64,000 nt of DNA from Dawidia cretensis (GCF_018598175.1 NZ_JAHESE010000001.1:620001-684000); one strand, 5' to 3'; counted from the stretch's first letter, positions 20,879-29,500 are shown. The notes: a model not told the origin generated them from the letters alone. Made by a program: numbers and translations.

Positions 20879-20905
20879 CCGTGCAGAAGCACGGCACGCT
20901 TTTTT
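20879..20905 (+). terminator. Possible intrinsic terminator
   Basis: CCGTGC at 20879-20884 and GCACGG at 20889-20894 form a 6-bp hairpin with an AGAA tetraloop, followed after 5 nt by six T. It sits 110 bp after the VTT gene and just before the small gene at 20934. It could end the upstream transcript or a short RNA begun between them. Confidence 0.35.
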
Positions 20906-20933
20906 ATGTATTGTTAGCAAAAAGCACACGATC

Positions 20934-21230
20934 ATGGAAAATCTAAAATTCAACCTCGACAGTGTGGAGGTATCATACGGCGACAACGCCCTGACATCCA
21001 TTGTGCAGATAGACGAACGTATTTCCGGCATTACTAACTACTTGCGTACGCACAATGAGTTGAACGACTTTGAAAAGACCGAGATCATCGACCGGCTTAA
21101 CAAGCTGATCGAGCTGAACCATAAGATCCAGGAAGAGCTGGAAGCGCAGGTGCAGAAGATCAACGATATAAAGCCTTTATTGGTGCACGAGCCGATGAAC
21201 GAACCCTTACGGATAGCTTCCGTTCTCTAA
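20934..21230 (+). CDS. Small coiled-coil protein of unknown function
   Basis: A 98-residue acidic soluble protein that I do not recognise. It starts with a short beta-like stretch (LKFNLDSVEVSYGDNALTS) and then becomes a long amphipathic helix (about 25-80; ISGITNYLRTHNELNDFEK, IEELNHK-like heptads, EELEAQVQKIND), suggesting self-association. There is no signal peptide or membrane segment. The ORF can be extended upstream to 20844, but that part has no coding character and overlaps a terminator-like hairpin, so the ATG at 20934 is chosen. A strong hairpin follows at 21297. Confidence 0.6.
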   Translation: MENLKFNLDSVEVSYGDNALTSIVQIDERISGITNYLRTHNELNDFEKTEIIDRLNKLIELNHKIQEELEAQVQKINDIKPLLVHEPMNEPLRIASVL

Positions 21231-21296
21231 GACTTTTGTATAGTTAAAAAAAAGACCTGAATGTAGAAGGAGCCCACAACCTGCTACAAAACGAAC

Positions 21297-21322
21297 GAGC
21301 CCTTCCCGAAAGAGAAGGGCTC
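21297..21322 (+). terminator. Terminator-like hairpin
   Basis: GAGCCCTTC at 21297-21305 pairs perfectly with GAAGGGCTC at 21314-21322 across an 8-nt loop. There is no strong T run, but its place between two small plus-strand genes and the -7-like box that follows suggest a transcript end. Confidence 0.6.
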
Positions 21323-21360
21323 TCGTGTTATAATACCCGATCAGGAGGGCACCATTTTTT

Positions 21361-21368
21361 TAATCTTG
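21361..21368 (+). promoter_or_regulatory. Possible -7 promoter box for the 77-residue gene
   Basis: TAATCTTG matches seven of eight bases of TAnnTTTG. It lies 24 bp before the ATG at 21392 and just after a terminator-like hairpin. I find no TTG at the -33 spacing. Confidence 0.3.
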
Positions 21369-21391
21369 TACGTGAAAAACAACTGAAGATC

Positions 21392-21625
21392 ATGAGCCAG
21401 GCATTTGTACGCGAGAACGACGACCTGTGGCTACACGATGTGGCCCCCTCTGTAACCGCGCTGGTCGTCTTCCTGACACAGGAAAACGGCGGCATTCGTG
21501 TGTATGAAACAAAGACCTTTACCGATCCGTCGGGCAAAGAGGTGCATACCATGAGCAATGGCCTGTCATATGCCAAAGATGACCGCGGGCGTTGGGAAGT
21601 GGTCGTGGAAAACCCCACTTCCTAG
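21392..21625 (+). CDS. Small hypothetical protein
   Basis: A 77-residue soluble protein that I do not recognise. It looks like a compact beta-rich domain (SVTALVVFLTQENGGIRVYET, then GLSYAKDDRGRWEVVVE). There is no signal peptide, membrane segment or Cys. Codon use resembles neighbouring genes, and a -7-like box and a hairpin bound it upstream, which favours a real gene. It converges with the 85-residue gene at 21629 with a 3-bp gap. Confidence 0.55.
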   Translation: MSQAFVRENDDLWLHDVAPSVTALVVFLTQENGGIRVYETKTFTDPSGKEVHTMSNGLSYAKDDRGRWEVVVENPTS

Positions 21626-21628
21626 TGC

Positions 21629-21886
21629 TTAGTGCATCAGCTTGAATAATCCTGTGTGGATATTATCGTCTGTGTTGACGGGCTTGACCTGAAAGGTCCA
21701 CCGTCGCATGGACGGATCTGTCGTATTTCGTTGACTGTCAGACAGCGTGCCGGTCACTTCCCACGTATCACCCTTTTCATCGATCAGCATCATTCCCAGA
21801 GCCGGCTCCACATGCCTGTCCAGTAGCAACTCGGCCATATCGCCCACCGGCGTATATTCCGTTTCAATGACGTTTACAGTGATCAT
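21629..21886 (-). CDS. Small hypothetical protein
   Basis: An 85-residue protein that I do not recognise. The sequence suggests a small beta-sandwich (MITVNVIETEYTPVGDM, MLIDEKGDTWEVTGTLSD, RRWTFQVKPVN). There is no signal peptide or membrane helix. It is separated by about 100 bp from the antiporter gene 3' end on the same strand and is convergent with the 77-residue gene. Confidence 0.5.
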   Translation of the reverse strand: MITVNVIETEYTPVGDMAELLLDRHVEPALGMMLIDEKGDTWEVTGTLSDSQRNTTDPSMRRWTFQVKPVNTDDNIHTGLFKLMH

Positions 21887-21990
21887 GGTAAAAAGTGTTG
21901 ATACTGCGGTAAAATAGTAAAAAATCGCGCCTTTTTGGTATGGAATGGCATGGCAGACTACGCATCCGGCACATGGCGAGCGCCTGCCCG

Positions 21991-23601
21991 CTAATGCGTA
22001 TAGTGGTTCAATTTGGCTTCTTCCAGGTCCAACTGCGCCTCCTGTTTCCGCACCACTTCATGATCATATAACTTCTCCCGCCGAATCAACGCAAGTTCCT
22101 TCCGTTGCGCCTCAACAAGCTCTTGAAGAATATGTGTATACTCCCGTATCTCCCGCATCTCCGGATCATGATGTGTAAGCGTCTCCAACCGTTGCCGCGT
22201 CAGATCCAGGTCACTCTCCAGCTGTTGTTTAATATTTTCAATCAGCTCATTCTCCTCCACTTCCGTGGCGTGTTTTTGATCCAACCAGTGCAGGGAGACT
22301 TTCATCAATCGCAAGCGAATGGCAGCCTCCTGTTCTTCTTCCGGCACAATCTCGTCGATCTCTTTGATCTTTAACAAACGCAACACCAGCGGCAGGGTAA
22401 GACCCTGGATGACCAGCGTGATCAGAATGACGACGAAGGTGATAAAGAGGATGAGGTTTCGTTGAGGGAAGGCTTCGCCACCTTCCAGCGTTAAGGGAAT
22501 GGCCAGTGCGGAGGCAAGTGATACGACACCGCGCATACCCGCCCAACCCATGACAAAGACCGTATTAAGACCCGGCGCGGGGTCGCGCTCACGTATACGC
22601 TTACTGATCCACCGGGGTATATAAAAGATCGGGTAAACCCAGATGATCCGGAGCACGATTGTGATGACGCTAATGATGACGCCATAGCGGATAGCCTCGG
22701 AGACCGAATACCCGCCCATTTCTGCCATAATCACGGGCAGTTGTAGTCCAATCAGAATAAAGACAAAGCCGTTCATCAGGAATACCAGCGTGGCCCACAC
22801 ACTGGTAGACTGCATGCGCGAGCGATAGTTGAGAAAATCGTGTGAACGGAAGGAGAGAAACAATCCGCCGCTGACGACGGCCATGACCCCCGAGAAATGA
22901 AATCGTTCTGCACCGATGTACATGATATACGGTGTCATCAATGTGAGCGCGGTGTCTACACTGGCGGTCGTGGGCATGTAGAGGTGAATGAAATACATGA
23001 TATGGGCAATGGCTATTCCGACGACGACGCCCATGCCGGCTACGATAAAGAAGTCCCCGATAGCATCGTTCAGAATAAAATTCCCCGAGATGATGGCCGC
23101 CAGCGCAAACCGGAACACAATGAGCGACGATGCGTCGTTCACCAGGCTTTCACCTTCCAGGATAGTTACGACGCGCCGGGGCACTGGCAGGCCTTTGAGC
23201 ACGGAGGTAGCGGCGACAGCGTCTGGTGGTGAGATGATGCCGCCAAGCAAGAAGCCGAGCGCCAGGGTAAAACCGGGAATCATCTTGCTGGATACCACGG
23301 CGATCACACACGACGTGATGATCACCAAACCGAACGCCAGCTGACTGATAGGCCGCTTCCATTTCCAGAAGTCGTGCCACGAAGTATACCATGCTGCTTC
23401 GTACAGCAGCGGTGGCAAAAAGATGAGAAAGATCAGCTCGGGGTTGAGTGTGATGTGGGGTGTGCCGGGGATGAGGCTGATGAGCAATCCACCGATGACT
23501 AAAAATATAGGGTAGGAGACCCGTAGCTTCTGGCTTAGCAGGGAAAGAATGGAGACCGCGAACAACAGCGACAGGATCAGCAGCAGGTTATGATGAATCA
23601 T
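21991..23601 (-). CDS. CPA1-family Na+(K+)/H+ antiporter
   Basis: A 536-residue membrane antiporter with about 12 membrane segments over residues 1-410. Typical motifs are LIFLIFLPPLLYEAAW in helix 3, LGGIISPPDAVAATSVLK and LEGESLVNDASSLIVFRFAL, the last holding the ion-binding Asp of the ND motif. FVMGWAGMRGVVSLASALAIPL is the conserved late helix. The C-terminal 120 residues are charged and helical and probably regulatory. It exchanges Na+ or K+ for protons for pH and salt balance. The divergent gene at 23847 and a palindrome at 23762 share its upstream region. Confidence 0.93.
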   Translation of the reverse strand: MIHHNLLLILSLLFAVSILSLLSQKLRVSYPIFLVIGGLLISLIPGTPHITLNPELIFLIFLPPLLYEAAWYTSWHDFWKWKRPISQLAFGLVIITSCVIAVVSSKMIPGFTLALGFLLGGIISPPDAVAATSVLKGLPVPRRVVTILEGESLVNDASSLIVFRFALAAIISGNFILNDAIGDFFIVAGMGVVVGIAIAHIMYFIHLYMPTTASVDTALTLMTPYIMYIGAERFHFSGVMAVVSGGLFLSFRSHDFLNYRSRMQSTSVWATLVFLMNGFVFILIGLQLPVIMAEMGGYSVSEAIRYGVIISVITIVLRIIWVYPIFYIPRWISKRIRERDPAPGLNTVFVMGWAGMRGVVSLASALAIPLTLEGGEAFPQRNLILFITFVVILITLVIQGLTLPLVLRLLKIKEIDEIVPEEEQEAAIRLRLMKVSLHWLDQKHATEVEENELIENIKQQLESDLDLTRQRLETLTHHDPEMREIREYTHILQELVEAQRKELALIRREKLYDHEVVRKQEAQLDLEEAKLNHYTH

Positions 23602-23761
23602 GAAGGGGCAAATTAAAAAAAGGAAACGGAGGAAGGCAACCCATTCCGGCCAGCGGCCTGGCCGTGGTGACGTCGTACGCGTGCAAATCGACTTGCCAGC
23701 ACTAAAAAAACGACATCTTCGCCGGGAATTAAAAAAGCATTAAAATTCGCAAGTCCGTAAG

Positions 23762-23780
23762 TTGTCATTGCAAATGACAA
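23762..23780. promoter_or_regulatory. Perfect inverted repeat, candidate operator
   Basis: TTGTCATT at 23762-23769 and AATGACAA at 23773-23780 form a perfect 8-bp dyad around GCA. It lies between the divergent antiporter and GRAM-like genes, where a dimeric regulator could control both. No adjacent regulator gene identifies the binder. Confidence 0.4.
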
Positions 23781-23846
23781 AATAAAACAGTTGTTCGCCA
23801 ACCTATACAGCAATTCTGCGTATATTAAAGGAATATTGTTTCGCAA

Positions 23847-24407
23847 ATGATGACATCGTTATATGTGAGCCTGAAGAATAGGCCACTGCGTTTTTTTGGC
23901 ATAACATTCCTTTTATTTTTCATTCTGCATTCATCGATATTCCTTGCACAAAACTCTCTCGATCCGTTTGCAGAGCGGATTGATGATGCTTTGTTGCCGA
24001 GTTTTTTAATGACCTTACTGATCATGTCGAGTATCTACTTTAAGTGGGATCCAACAGCCTCACATAAGATGGCTGTTGATTTTCCTATGCGGGAAGGCGA
24101 AGAGATTTTGAAGTCGGCGGAGGTGGGGTATATTCTTCATAGCAAACCCGTGCAAGGAAGACTAAAGCTAACAAACCAGCGGTTAATGTTTCGTTACTTG
24201 CAGGATGAACCGCCGATAGGTGTTAGACAATTGGAGGCTGATCTGGAAGAAATAAGCGAGGTGAAATTATCGGTCACGCACAGTATATATCGCACCGGGA
24301 TTACTGTAAAGGTGAAGGACCGCGAACACATCTTTACGGTATCATTGGCTGATCGCTGGGTAGATGACATTCGAAACGTTGTTAGACATGGTCATACTGC
24401 AAACTAA
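23847..24407 (+). CDS. Membrane-anchored GRAM/PH-like domain protein
   Basis: A 186-residue protein with two N-terminal membrane segments (FGITFLLFFILHSSIFLA and ALLPSFLMTLLIMSSIYF) and a soluble domain from about residue 85. The stretch EILKSAEVGYILHSKPVQGR followed by LKLTNQRLMFRYL is the GRAM/PH-like pattern of a beta-sandwich that binds lipid or protein at the membrane. The function is unknown. Its 3' end overlaps the acetyltransferase start by 20 bp, so the two are probably co-translated. Confidence 0.65.
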   Translation: MMTSLYVSLKNRPLRFFGITFLLFFILHSSIFLAQNSLDPFAERIDDALLPSFLMTLLIMSSIYFKWDPTASHKMAVDFPMREGEEILKSAEVGYILHSKPVQGRLKLTNQRLMFRYLQDEPPIGVRQLEADLEEISEVKLSVTHSIYRTGITVKVKDREHIFTVSLADRWVDDIRNVVRHGHTAN

Positions 24408-24909
24408 TCGTCTCACCCTTTCAACACTCTCGATGGAAGACGCTCCATTTATATTGGAGCTGCTCAATACACCCAACTGGTTGCGGTACATCGGCGATCG
24501 TGGCATATTTAGCCTCGAGCGCGCCGAAGACTATATTCAGCAAGGCCCGCAAAAGAGCTATGCCCAGTTTGGTTTTGGCTTGTGGCGGGTAGCGCGTACG
24601 GAAGATACCTTGCCCCTGGGTGTCTGCGGCCTGTTAAAACGCGACACACTAGACGAGCCGGACATTGGGTTTGCATTTTTGCCGAAGTACGAAGGGCAAG
24701 GGCTTGCGTTTGAGTCCTCACATGCCGTATTGAACTATGCTGCGACGACGCTGCAGCTCAAGCGCATCATTGCCATCACGACGGAAGAAAACCAGCGCTC
24801 GCTAAACCTATTGAATCGGTTGGGATTGAGTTTTGAAAAAATGATCACACTGCCCGGACAGTTGCAAGAGTTTATTCTGCTAGGCAAAAATCTTTCGGTG
24901 GGAGAATAA
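24388..24909 (+). CDS. GNAT-family N-acetyltransferase (RimJ/RimL type)
   Basis: A 173-residue acetyltransferase. It begins LQTNRLTLSTLSMEDAPF, the usual RimJ-like opening, and has the acetyl-CoA region DIGFAFLPKYEGQGLAFES and the C-terminal ITTEENQRSLNLLNRLGLSFE. This group acetylates protein N termini, amino sugars or antibiotics; the substrate is unknown. The ATG at 24388 gives the natural start, inside the last codons of the GRAM-like gene; an in-frame ATG at 24364 would add 8 residues. A 13-bp hairpin at 24968 ends the unit. Confidence 0.85.
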   Translation: MVILQTNRLTLSTLSMEDAPFILELLNTPNWLRYIGDRGIFSLERAEDYIQQGPQKSYAQFGFGLWRVARTEDTLPLGVCGLLKRDTLDEPDIGFAFLPKYEGQGLAFESSHAVLNYAATTLQLKRIIAITTEENQRSLNLLNRLGLSFEKMITLPGQLQEFILLGKNLSVGE

Positions 24910-24967
24910 ATGTAAATTCTGGCATCTACTGCCATAAAAGATAAAAGTATTATGCGATATCCTTACG

Positions 24968-25000
24968 GAAAGTAAAAGCCTCGTGGAGGCTTTTACTTTC
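24968..25000 (+). terminator. Strong hairpin after the acetyltransferase gene
   Basis: GAAAGTAAAAGCC at 24968-24980 pairs perfectly over 13 bp with GGCTTTTACTTTC at 24988-25000 (7-nt loop). It begins 58 bp after the stop and is the first of five inverted repeats in this gene-free stretch. Confidence 0.75.
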
Positions 25001-25001
25001 G

Positions 25002-25080
25002 TCCGGTATACCGGAAGTAAATACCTGATAGGGTCGGTTAGGAGCTTGTCAGGTGAAGTGTACCCGGCTACCGGGTACAC
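25002..25080. repeat. Two perfect palindromes in the gene-free stretch
   Basis: TCCGGTATACCGGA at 25002-25015 is a perfect 14-bp palindrome. GTGTACCCGG at 25058-25067 and CCGGGTACAC at 25071-25080 form a perfect 10-bp stem with a 3-nt loop, with a run of T about 20 bp further on. They may be regulatory sites or parts of transcripts; no protein is encoded here. Confidence 0.6.
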
Positions 25081-25198
25081 ATGGGTGAGGGGTTAATTTT
25101 TTTTTACTTCATTGGCAGGGGGTTCGTCCAACCTTTACATGCTGGAGTATGCATGCCTCAACTTAAAAGCATGAGGTGCTCAAATCTAAGTACTTATT

Positions 25199-25438
25199 AG
25201 AGCCCATCTAATAAAGTCAGCGGTAAACAAAGGTTCCGGACTACCATAACTTTCGCAAAATTTGCGGACATCGACCGGAACAGAGGCACATAGCCAGGAG
25301 AGGCAGGATCTTGTTAGAACACAATCAACCCGTAAAGCACAAATCGATTAAAGACTTACCAACTCAGACTACGTAAAAATAGACAAAGCCCATCTATCCG
25401 GTCACATTTTTAGCGGTATGACGGGATCGATGGGCTCT
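25199..25438. ncRNA. Candidate structured non-coding RNA
   Basis: The 649 bp between 24910 and 25558 hold no credible gene. Within them, AGAGCCCATC at 25199-25208 is perfectly complementary to GATGGGCTCT at 25429-25438, closing a 240-nt segment. Inside are GTTCCGG at 25233-25239 pairing with CCGGAAC at 25275-25281, which encloses CGCAAA/TTTGCG at 25254-25266, and a competing hairpin AGCCCATC at 25387-25394 with GATGGGCT at 25429-25436. Nested and alternative pairings suggest an RNA or a switch. I cannot name a family and the transcribed strand is unknown. Downstream to 25558 the DNA is AT-rich with nothing recognisable. Confidence 0.3.
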
Positions 25439-25558
25439 TGGGACCGAATGTAGAGAGCCCCCAACGATTTTGCAAACTTTACCTATATTAATTTTTTCAT
25501 ATCTATAGTAAGTATATATATGATTTGTTACTGTGTATTTAACAGTTTTGAGGCCGGA

Positions 25559-26083
25559 TTACAACATTTTGGCGAGCGCTAATCCCTCTTCCCACGGGCC
25601 AAACCCTGCGGCAACGTTGATGTGGCCTGCTTCGCCGATGTTGATCAGAGTACTTCCCCAATTCTTTGCAAACAAGTTGGCACGTTCCAGCGTCACCCAC
25701 GGGTCGTTTGTGCTGGTGACCACAATGGTTTTGAAATCGATGTGCTTCGTCGGCATTTTGTTGAATCCTTTTATCGGAAAAGTATACAAGGGTGATTCCA
25801 TGTCACTCGGTGCTACCAGCAATGCACCGCGCACACGTTTGCCATATTGTTGGGCCCAATGCGCAATGGCGGAGCAGCCCAGGCTATGCCCGATCAGCAC
25901 GACGTTGGAAAGATCACAACCTTGCAGGGCCGTGTCGATCGTGGCAATCCAATCGGCACAAACCGGTGCTTCCCATTCCTGTTGGTCGATGCGCCGGGCA
26001 TTGGGAAGTGTTTTTTCAAAATGGGTTTGCCAATGTTCGGGACCGGAGTTGCCCAGGCCGGGAATGATGAAATAGTGTATCAT
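25559..26083 (-). CDS. RBBP9/YdeN-family serine hydrolase
   Basis: A 174-residue alpha/beta hydrolase of the compact RBBP9/YdeN group. It opens IIPGLGNSGPEHWQT, has the nucleophile elbow GHSLGC, the acid in TSTNDPWV, and the catalytic His in GEAGHINVAAGFGPWEEG, so the triad is intact. The natural substrate of this group is unknown. The start is the ATG at 26083, since the longer frame would need TTG. It follows the DUF488 gene by 2 bp and is surely co-transcribed with it. Confidence 0.88.
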   Translation of the reverse strand: MIHYFIIPGLGNSGPEHWQTHFEKTLPNARRIDQQEWEAPVCADWIATIDTALQGCDLSNVVLIGHSLGCSAIAHWAQQYGKRVRGALLVAPSDMESPLYTFPIKGFNKMPTKHIDFKTIVVTSTNDPWVTLERANLFAKNWGSTLINIGEAGHINVAAGFGPWEEGLALAKML

Positions 26084-26085
26084 AC

Positions 26086-26604
26086 TCAATTTCCAAAAAG
26101 ATCTTGTAATCCCTTTCGCAAGGTCTGCATGACGGCGGCATGCGTTTGTAATCCGCCGTGCTCGTCGATATGCATGACGTCAATCTGCCGGGTCGCAAGT
26201 GTCTCACCGATGAGTCGCGCGCGGTGGCAATCCTGCGGTTTACTTTCTGCGCACAGGATAGCCAGTGCAATGTCTCTGTCGTACGCTGTTTGCAAGCGGG
26301 CGATGCCTTGCTGATAAAACTCTTTCTCTGCGACGAGCGCGTAGTTTATTTTCTGATCGATATAACAGGAGGGGTCTTCCGGGCGGCCACCGAGCGTATC
26401 CCCGAGATAGACATAGGTAATGCCACGGGCCTCCAACGATGCCGCGAGCGCCTCGCGATTAAACTGCGGATGGTAGCGGGAGTACGGGCGTGAGCGGACG
26501 TCCGCGAGATACCGGATGGAATATCCTTCCAGTAGATCCAGCAACAGCGTAATGGGCCGGTTGCCATGACCGATGGTATAAAGGGGTTTCTTTGGCGCTG
26601 TCAT
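26086..26604 (-). CDS. DUF488 family protein
   Basis: A 172-residue soluble protein with the DUF488 pattern: YTIGHGNRPITLLLDLLEGYSI split as YTIGHGN and an early DVRSRPYSRYHPQF, then LGGRPEDPS and the C-terminal LCAESKPQDCHRARLIGE with a conserved Cys. The family is of unknown biochemical function. The ATG at 26604 (MTAPKKPLYTIGHG) is chosen over an upstream extension to 26673 that runs into the divergent operon. It is first in a two-gene unit with the RBBP9-like hydrolase and divergent from the SWIM gene. Confidence 0.88.
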   Translation of the reverse strand: MTAPKKPLYTIGHGNRPITLLLDLLEGYSIRYLADVRSRPYSRYHPQFNREALAASLEARGITYVYLGDTLGGRPEDPSCYIDQKINYALVAEKEFYQQGIARLQTAYDRDIALAILCAESKPQDCHRARLIGETLATRQIDVMHIDEHGGLQTHAAVMQTLRKGLQDLFGN

Positions 26605-26693
26605 ACAACAAGAGGCACGAAGATAAATTAAATTCCAGGAACGACTTGCATCTGCCTGCGCGGTTCTATTCATTTAAGGATCATTTTGCAGCA

Positions 26694-28007
26694 ATGGATT
26701 TTTCGGAGGAACAAGTTCTCGCGATGGCCCCGGACGACTCGTCCAAAAAGTCGGGAAAGGAACTGGCAAACGCATCGAAGTGGGGTAAACGCGCTTGTAG
26801 TGAGCGGGCGTTGTGGGGCGAATGCCAGGGCAGCGGCAAGCTGCCGTATCAGGCCCAGGTTGACCTGGTGGCGGTAGCGTTTAAATGCACATGCCCCAGC
26901 CGCAAGTTTCCGTGCAAGCACGGACTGGGCCTCATGTTGCTCTATGCACGCGATAAAAAGCTTTTCACGGAATCGCCCGAGCCGGACTGGGTAACCGACT
27001 GGCTAGACAAACGCTCCGCACGCGAAGAAAGAAAGATTGAGAAGAAAGAAAAGGGAGGGAAGACCGATCCGGAGACCCAGGCGAAGCGACAGGCCACACG
27101 GCTTAAGCGCGTGGAGGAAGGCATGGCCGATGTGAAGCTTTGGATAAAAGATATTATTCGTAATGGCCTCCATGCCTTGTCGGACCGCGACGTGAATTAC
27201 TTTGAGGCAATGGGACGGCGAATGGTCGACGCGCAGGCTCCAGGCCTGGCGGCCATGGTGCGACAGCTCGGTGAGATCAACCGGTTTCAAGACGGTTGGC
27301 GAGATGTGTTCCTGGAGCAAGTGATTCGTATATACCTCGTAATAGAAGGATTTAGCCGTCTTGACCACCTGCCGGGAAACCTGCAGGCAGAGCTTCGTAC
27401 GTGGGTGGGCTTTGCCCAGAGCCAGGAAGAGGTGAAAGCCGGTGCCGGCATACGTGATACCTGGATGGTGTTGTCGCGCCGCTCCGAACAGGAAGACAAC
27501 CTCACGGTGGAGCGCACATGGCTGTTTGGCACCACGACACAACAATATGCATTGATCTTACAGTTCTCCGTCCGCAACGCGGTGCCTGAGCTCACACTCA
27601 TACCCGGCACGTGCATCGATGCGGAGCTATGTTATTTTTCTGGCGCCACGCCGCGGCGGGCGTTGGTGCGTCAGCAGTTTGGTATGGTTGAGCCAGGTGT
27701 GGTGAACGGATTAAAGAATTGGCACGAGGTAGCCGATATGCTGGCGACAGCGCAAATGATCAACCCCCTGGTGGCTGCGAGTCCGGTAATCATCGACGGC
27801 GTCATGCCGGTGCGCGACAGCAACAACCGCTGGTTATTAAAAGATGGCGAAGGCTACGGCGTGGTGCTGCAAGGCAATGACGACCGTGCCTGGAAGTTAA
27901 TGGCCGTCAGCGGCGGCATGCCGCTGCGGCTTTTTGTTTTGGGTAGTGCGCAGGCATTCGAGCCCCTGGGTGTATGGATCGACGAACATTACGTAGCATG
28001 GGCATGA
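26694..28007 (+). CDS. SWIM zinc-finger protein, first gene of a five-gene MoxR/VWA operon
   Basis: A 437-residue protein with a SWIM zinc-binding motif CxCx6CxH at Cys65, Cys67, Cys74 and His76. SWIM fingers bind DNA or protein partners. A basic linker (about 105-130, RKIEKKEKGGK) leads to a long region of unknown fold. There is no signal peptide or membrane helix, so it is probably cytoplasmic. The start at 26694 (MDFSEEQVLAM) is preferred because the upstream 34 codons overlap the DUF488 start region and need a TTG. Its TGA overlaps the ATG of the DUF5691 gene by 3 nt. It likely supplies target recognition to the machine encoded downstream; that is inference. Confidence 0.88.
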   Translation: MDFSEEQVLAMAPDDSSKKSGKELANASKWGKRACSERALWGECQGSGKLPYQAQVDLVAVAFKCTCPSRKFPCKHGLGLMLLYARDKKLFTESPEPDWVTDWLDKRSAREERKIEKKEKGGKTDPETQAKRQATRLKRVEEGMADVKLWIKDIIRNGLHALSDRDVNYFEAMGRRMVDAQAPGLAAMVRQLGEINRFQDGWRDVFLEQVIRIYLVIEGFSRLDHLPGNLQAELRTWVGFAQSQEEVKAGAGIRDTWMVLSRRSEQEDNLTVERTWLFGTTTQQYALILQFSVRNAVPELTLIPGTCIDAELCYFSGATPRRALVRQQFGMVEPGVVNGLKNWHEVADMLATAQMINPLVAASPVIIDGVMPVRDSNNRWLLKDGEGYGVVLQGNDDRAWKLMAVSGGMPLRLFVLGSAQAFEPLGVWIDEHYVAWA

Positions 28008-29500
28008 AGCCTTGGGAAACGATACAACAACATGCAATGCTGGGCACGGCACGTGCACCCCTTACGATCGCTGATCTGCCGGCAGCCATTGCCGGCGAGC
28101 TGTCGTGGATACCGATTGATGCCGAGGAAGATTTTCTGCGGCTGGCCAGCGTGGCTTGGCAATATGGTCAGACGGGCGGGTTGCCACCGGCGGTATCGAC
28201 GGTAACGTCAGTGGCCGCGCCCGAAGAAAAACCGTATTGCTCGTCGCAGGCGGCGAGTGAGCTGCAGTCGCTGATAGAGGATGAGTTATATACGTTAGTG
28301 CGGCTATGGCTTGAATATTGTCAGGCCGCCGGCCAGTTGGCGCGACCCGAGATCTTGCCTGCATTACTCGATCTGGCGATACGTCGTCCAGAGTTTCGTA
28401 CGATGATTACCGCGGTGGCAGGCAATCGTGGCCAGTGGCTGATGCGCCTCAATCCTGCCTGGCGTATCGATACGCCGGCAGAAGACGATACCGCCGTGTG
28501 GCAGACCGGTAAACCGGAAGCTCGCCGCACCTTGCTGGCCCGGACCCGTCAAACGGATGCGTCCGGCGCGCTTGCGCTGCTGCAAAGTACCTGGGCAACC
28601 GAGAGTGCGGCCGATAAGGTGGCGTTCCTGAACATTCTGCAGGCGCAGACTTCGGATGCCGATTTGCCCTGGCTGGAAAGTTTACAAGAAAAGGGACAGA
28701 AGGTAACGACTGCAATCACCCGTGTTTTAAAACATATACCCCGATCAAAAATTGTTACAGCGTATCAGGATGTGCTTCGCCAGGCCTTTGTCTTGCGTAC
28801 GGGCAAAGCGCTGTTGGGCATGTTGAACAAAACATCGGTAGAGATACGGGAAGCGGTGGCTATACCGCCTGAGATCTTTACTACCGGTGTTGAAAAACTG
28901 AGCAGTGACAAACGCATTACCGACCAGCAATATGTCCTGATCCAACTGGCCATGGCGGTGCCGCCGGTATTCTGGCAGACGCAGCTGCAACAAGCAGACG
29001 CCCGTGCGGTCATCTCTTTACTGCAAAAGGAGCAACGCACCGCCCTCTACCTGCCGGCATTGGCCGATGCCGCCGTCACCTTCCGCGATCTTACCTGGGT
29101 ACGGGCATTGCTCGATCATGGCGACGAGGCACTCATCGACTCCGCCATCGTGCTATTGCTGAAAGCACTGCCGGTAGCAGAACGTATGACCTATGCTGCC
29201 CGCTTCCTGTCACGCCAGCCGCACGCGATCATCGAACTGTTGCTGGAGCAAGACGAGCCGTGGGATATAGCGCTGGCGAAGGCGATTATAGCGTATACCG
29301 CTTCGGAAGTGTATGTATATAACCGTGCATTTTACCGGCAGGCTGTGTACAATATACCGGCAGCGTTGCTATCGTATATCGATACGTTTGCACCGGCGGA
29401 GGAAGCCAAAAAACCATATTGGCGCACACAAGCCGACGAGCTATACCGGCTTGTATCCTGGAAACAACAATTGCAAAAATCATTCTCGCAGACACACTAA
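28004..29500 (+). CDS. DUF5691 family protein
   Basis: A 498-residue, mostly helical protein. It begins MKPWETIQQHAMLGTARAPL, an opening I associate with the DUF5691 family, whose function is unknown. The helical pairs (for example ALALLQSTWATESAADKVAFL and later RFLSRQPHAIIELLLEQDEPW) suggest HEAT-like repeats, a scaffold fold. There are no obvious catalytic motifs, membrane segments or signal peptide. Its ATG at 28004 overlaps the SWIM gene stop, and the MoxR gene starts 14 bp after its stop. Confidence 0.75.
   Translation: MKPWETIQQHAMLGTARAPLTIADLPAAIAGELSWIPIDAEEDFLRLASVAWQYGQTGGLPPAVSTVTSVAAPEEKPYCSSQAASELQSLIEDELYTLVRLWLEYCQAAGQLARPEILPALLDLAIRRPEFRTMITAVAGNRGQWLMRLNPAWRIDTPAEDDTAVWQTGKPEARRTLLARTRQTDASGALALLQSTWATESAADKVAFLNILQAQTSDADLPWLESLQEKGQKVTTAITRVLKHIPRSKIVTAYQDVLRQAFVLRTGKALLGMLNKTSVEIREAVAIPPEIFTTGVEKLSSDKRITDQQYVLIQLAMAVPPVFWQTQLQQADARAVISLLQKEQRTALYLPALADAAVTFRDLTWVRALLDHGDEALIDSAIVLLLKALPVAERMTYAARFLSRQPHAIIELLLEQDEPWDIALAKAIIAYTASEVYVYNRAFYRQAVYNIPAALLSYIDTFAPAEEAKKPYWRTQADELYRLVSWKQQLQKSFSQTH

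Noticed and set aside
25100-25140. tmRNA or tRNA in the gene-free stretch
   Set aside because: GGGGTTCGTCC resembles a T-arm, but the pairing is only 4 bp and no CCA end is seen.
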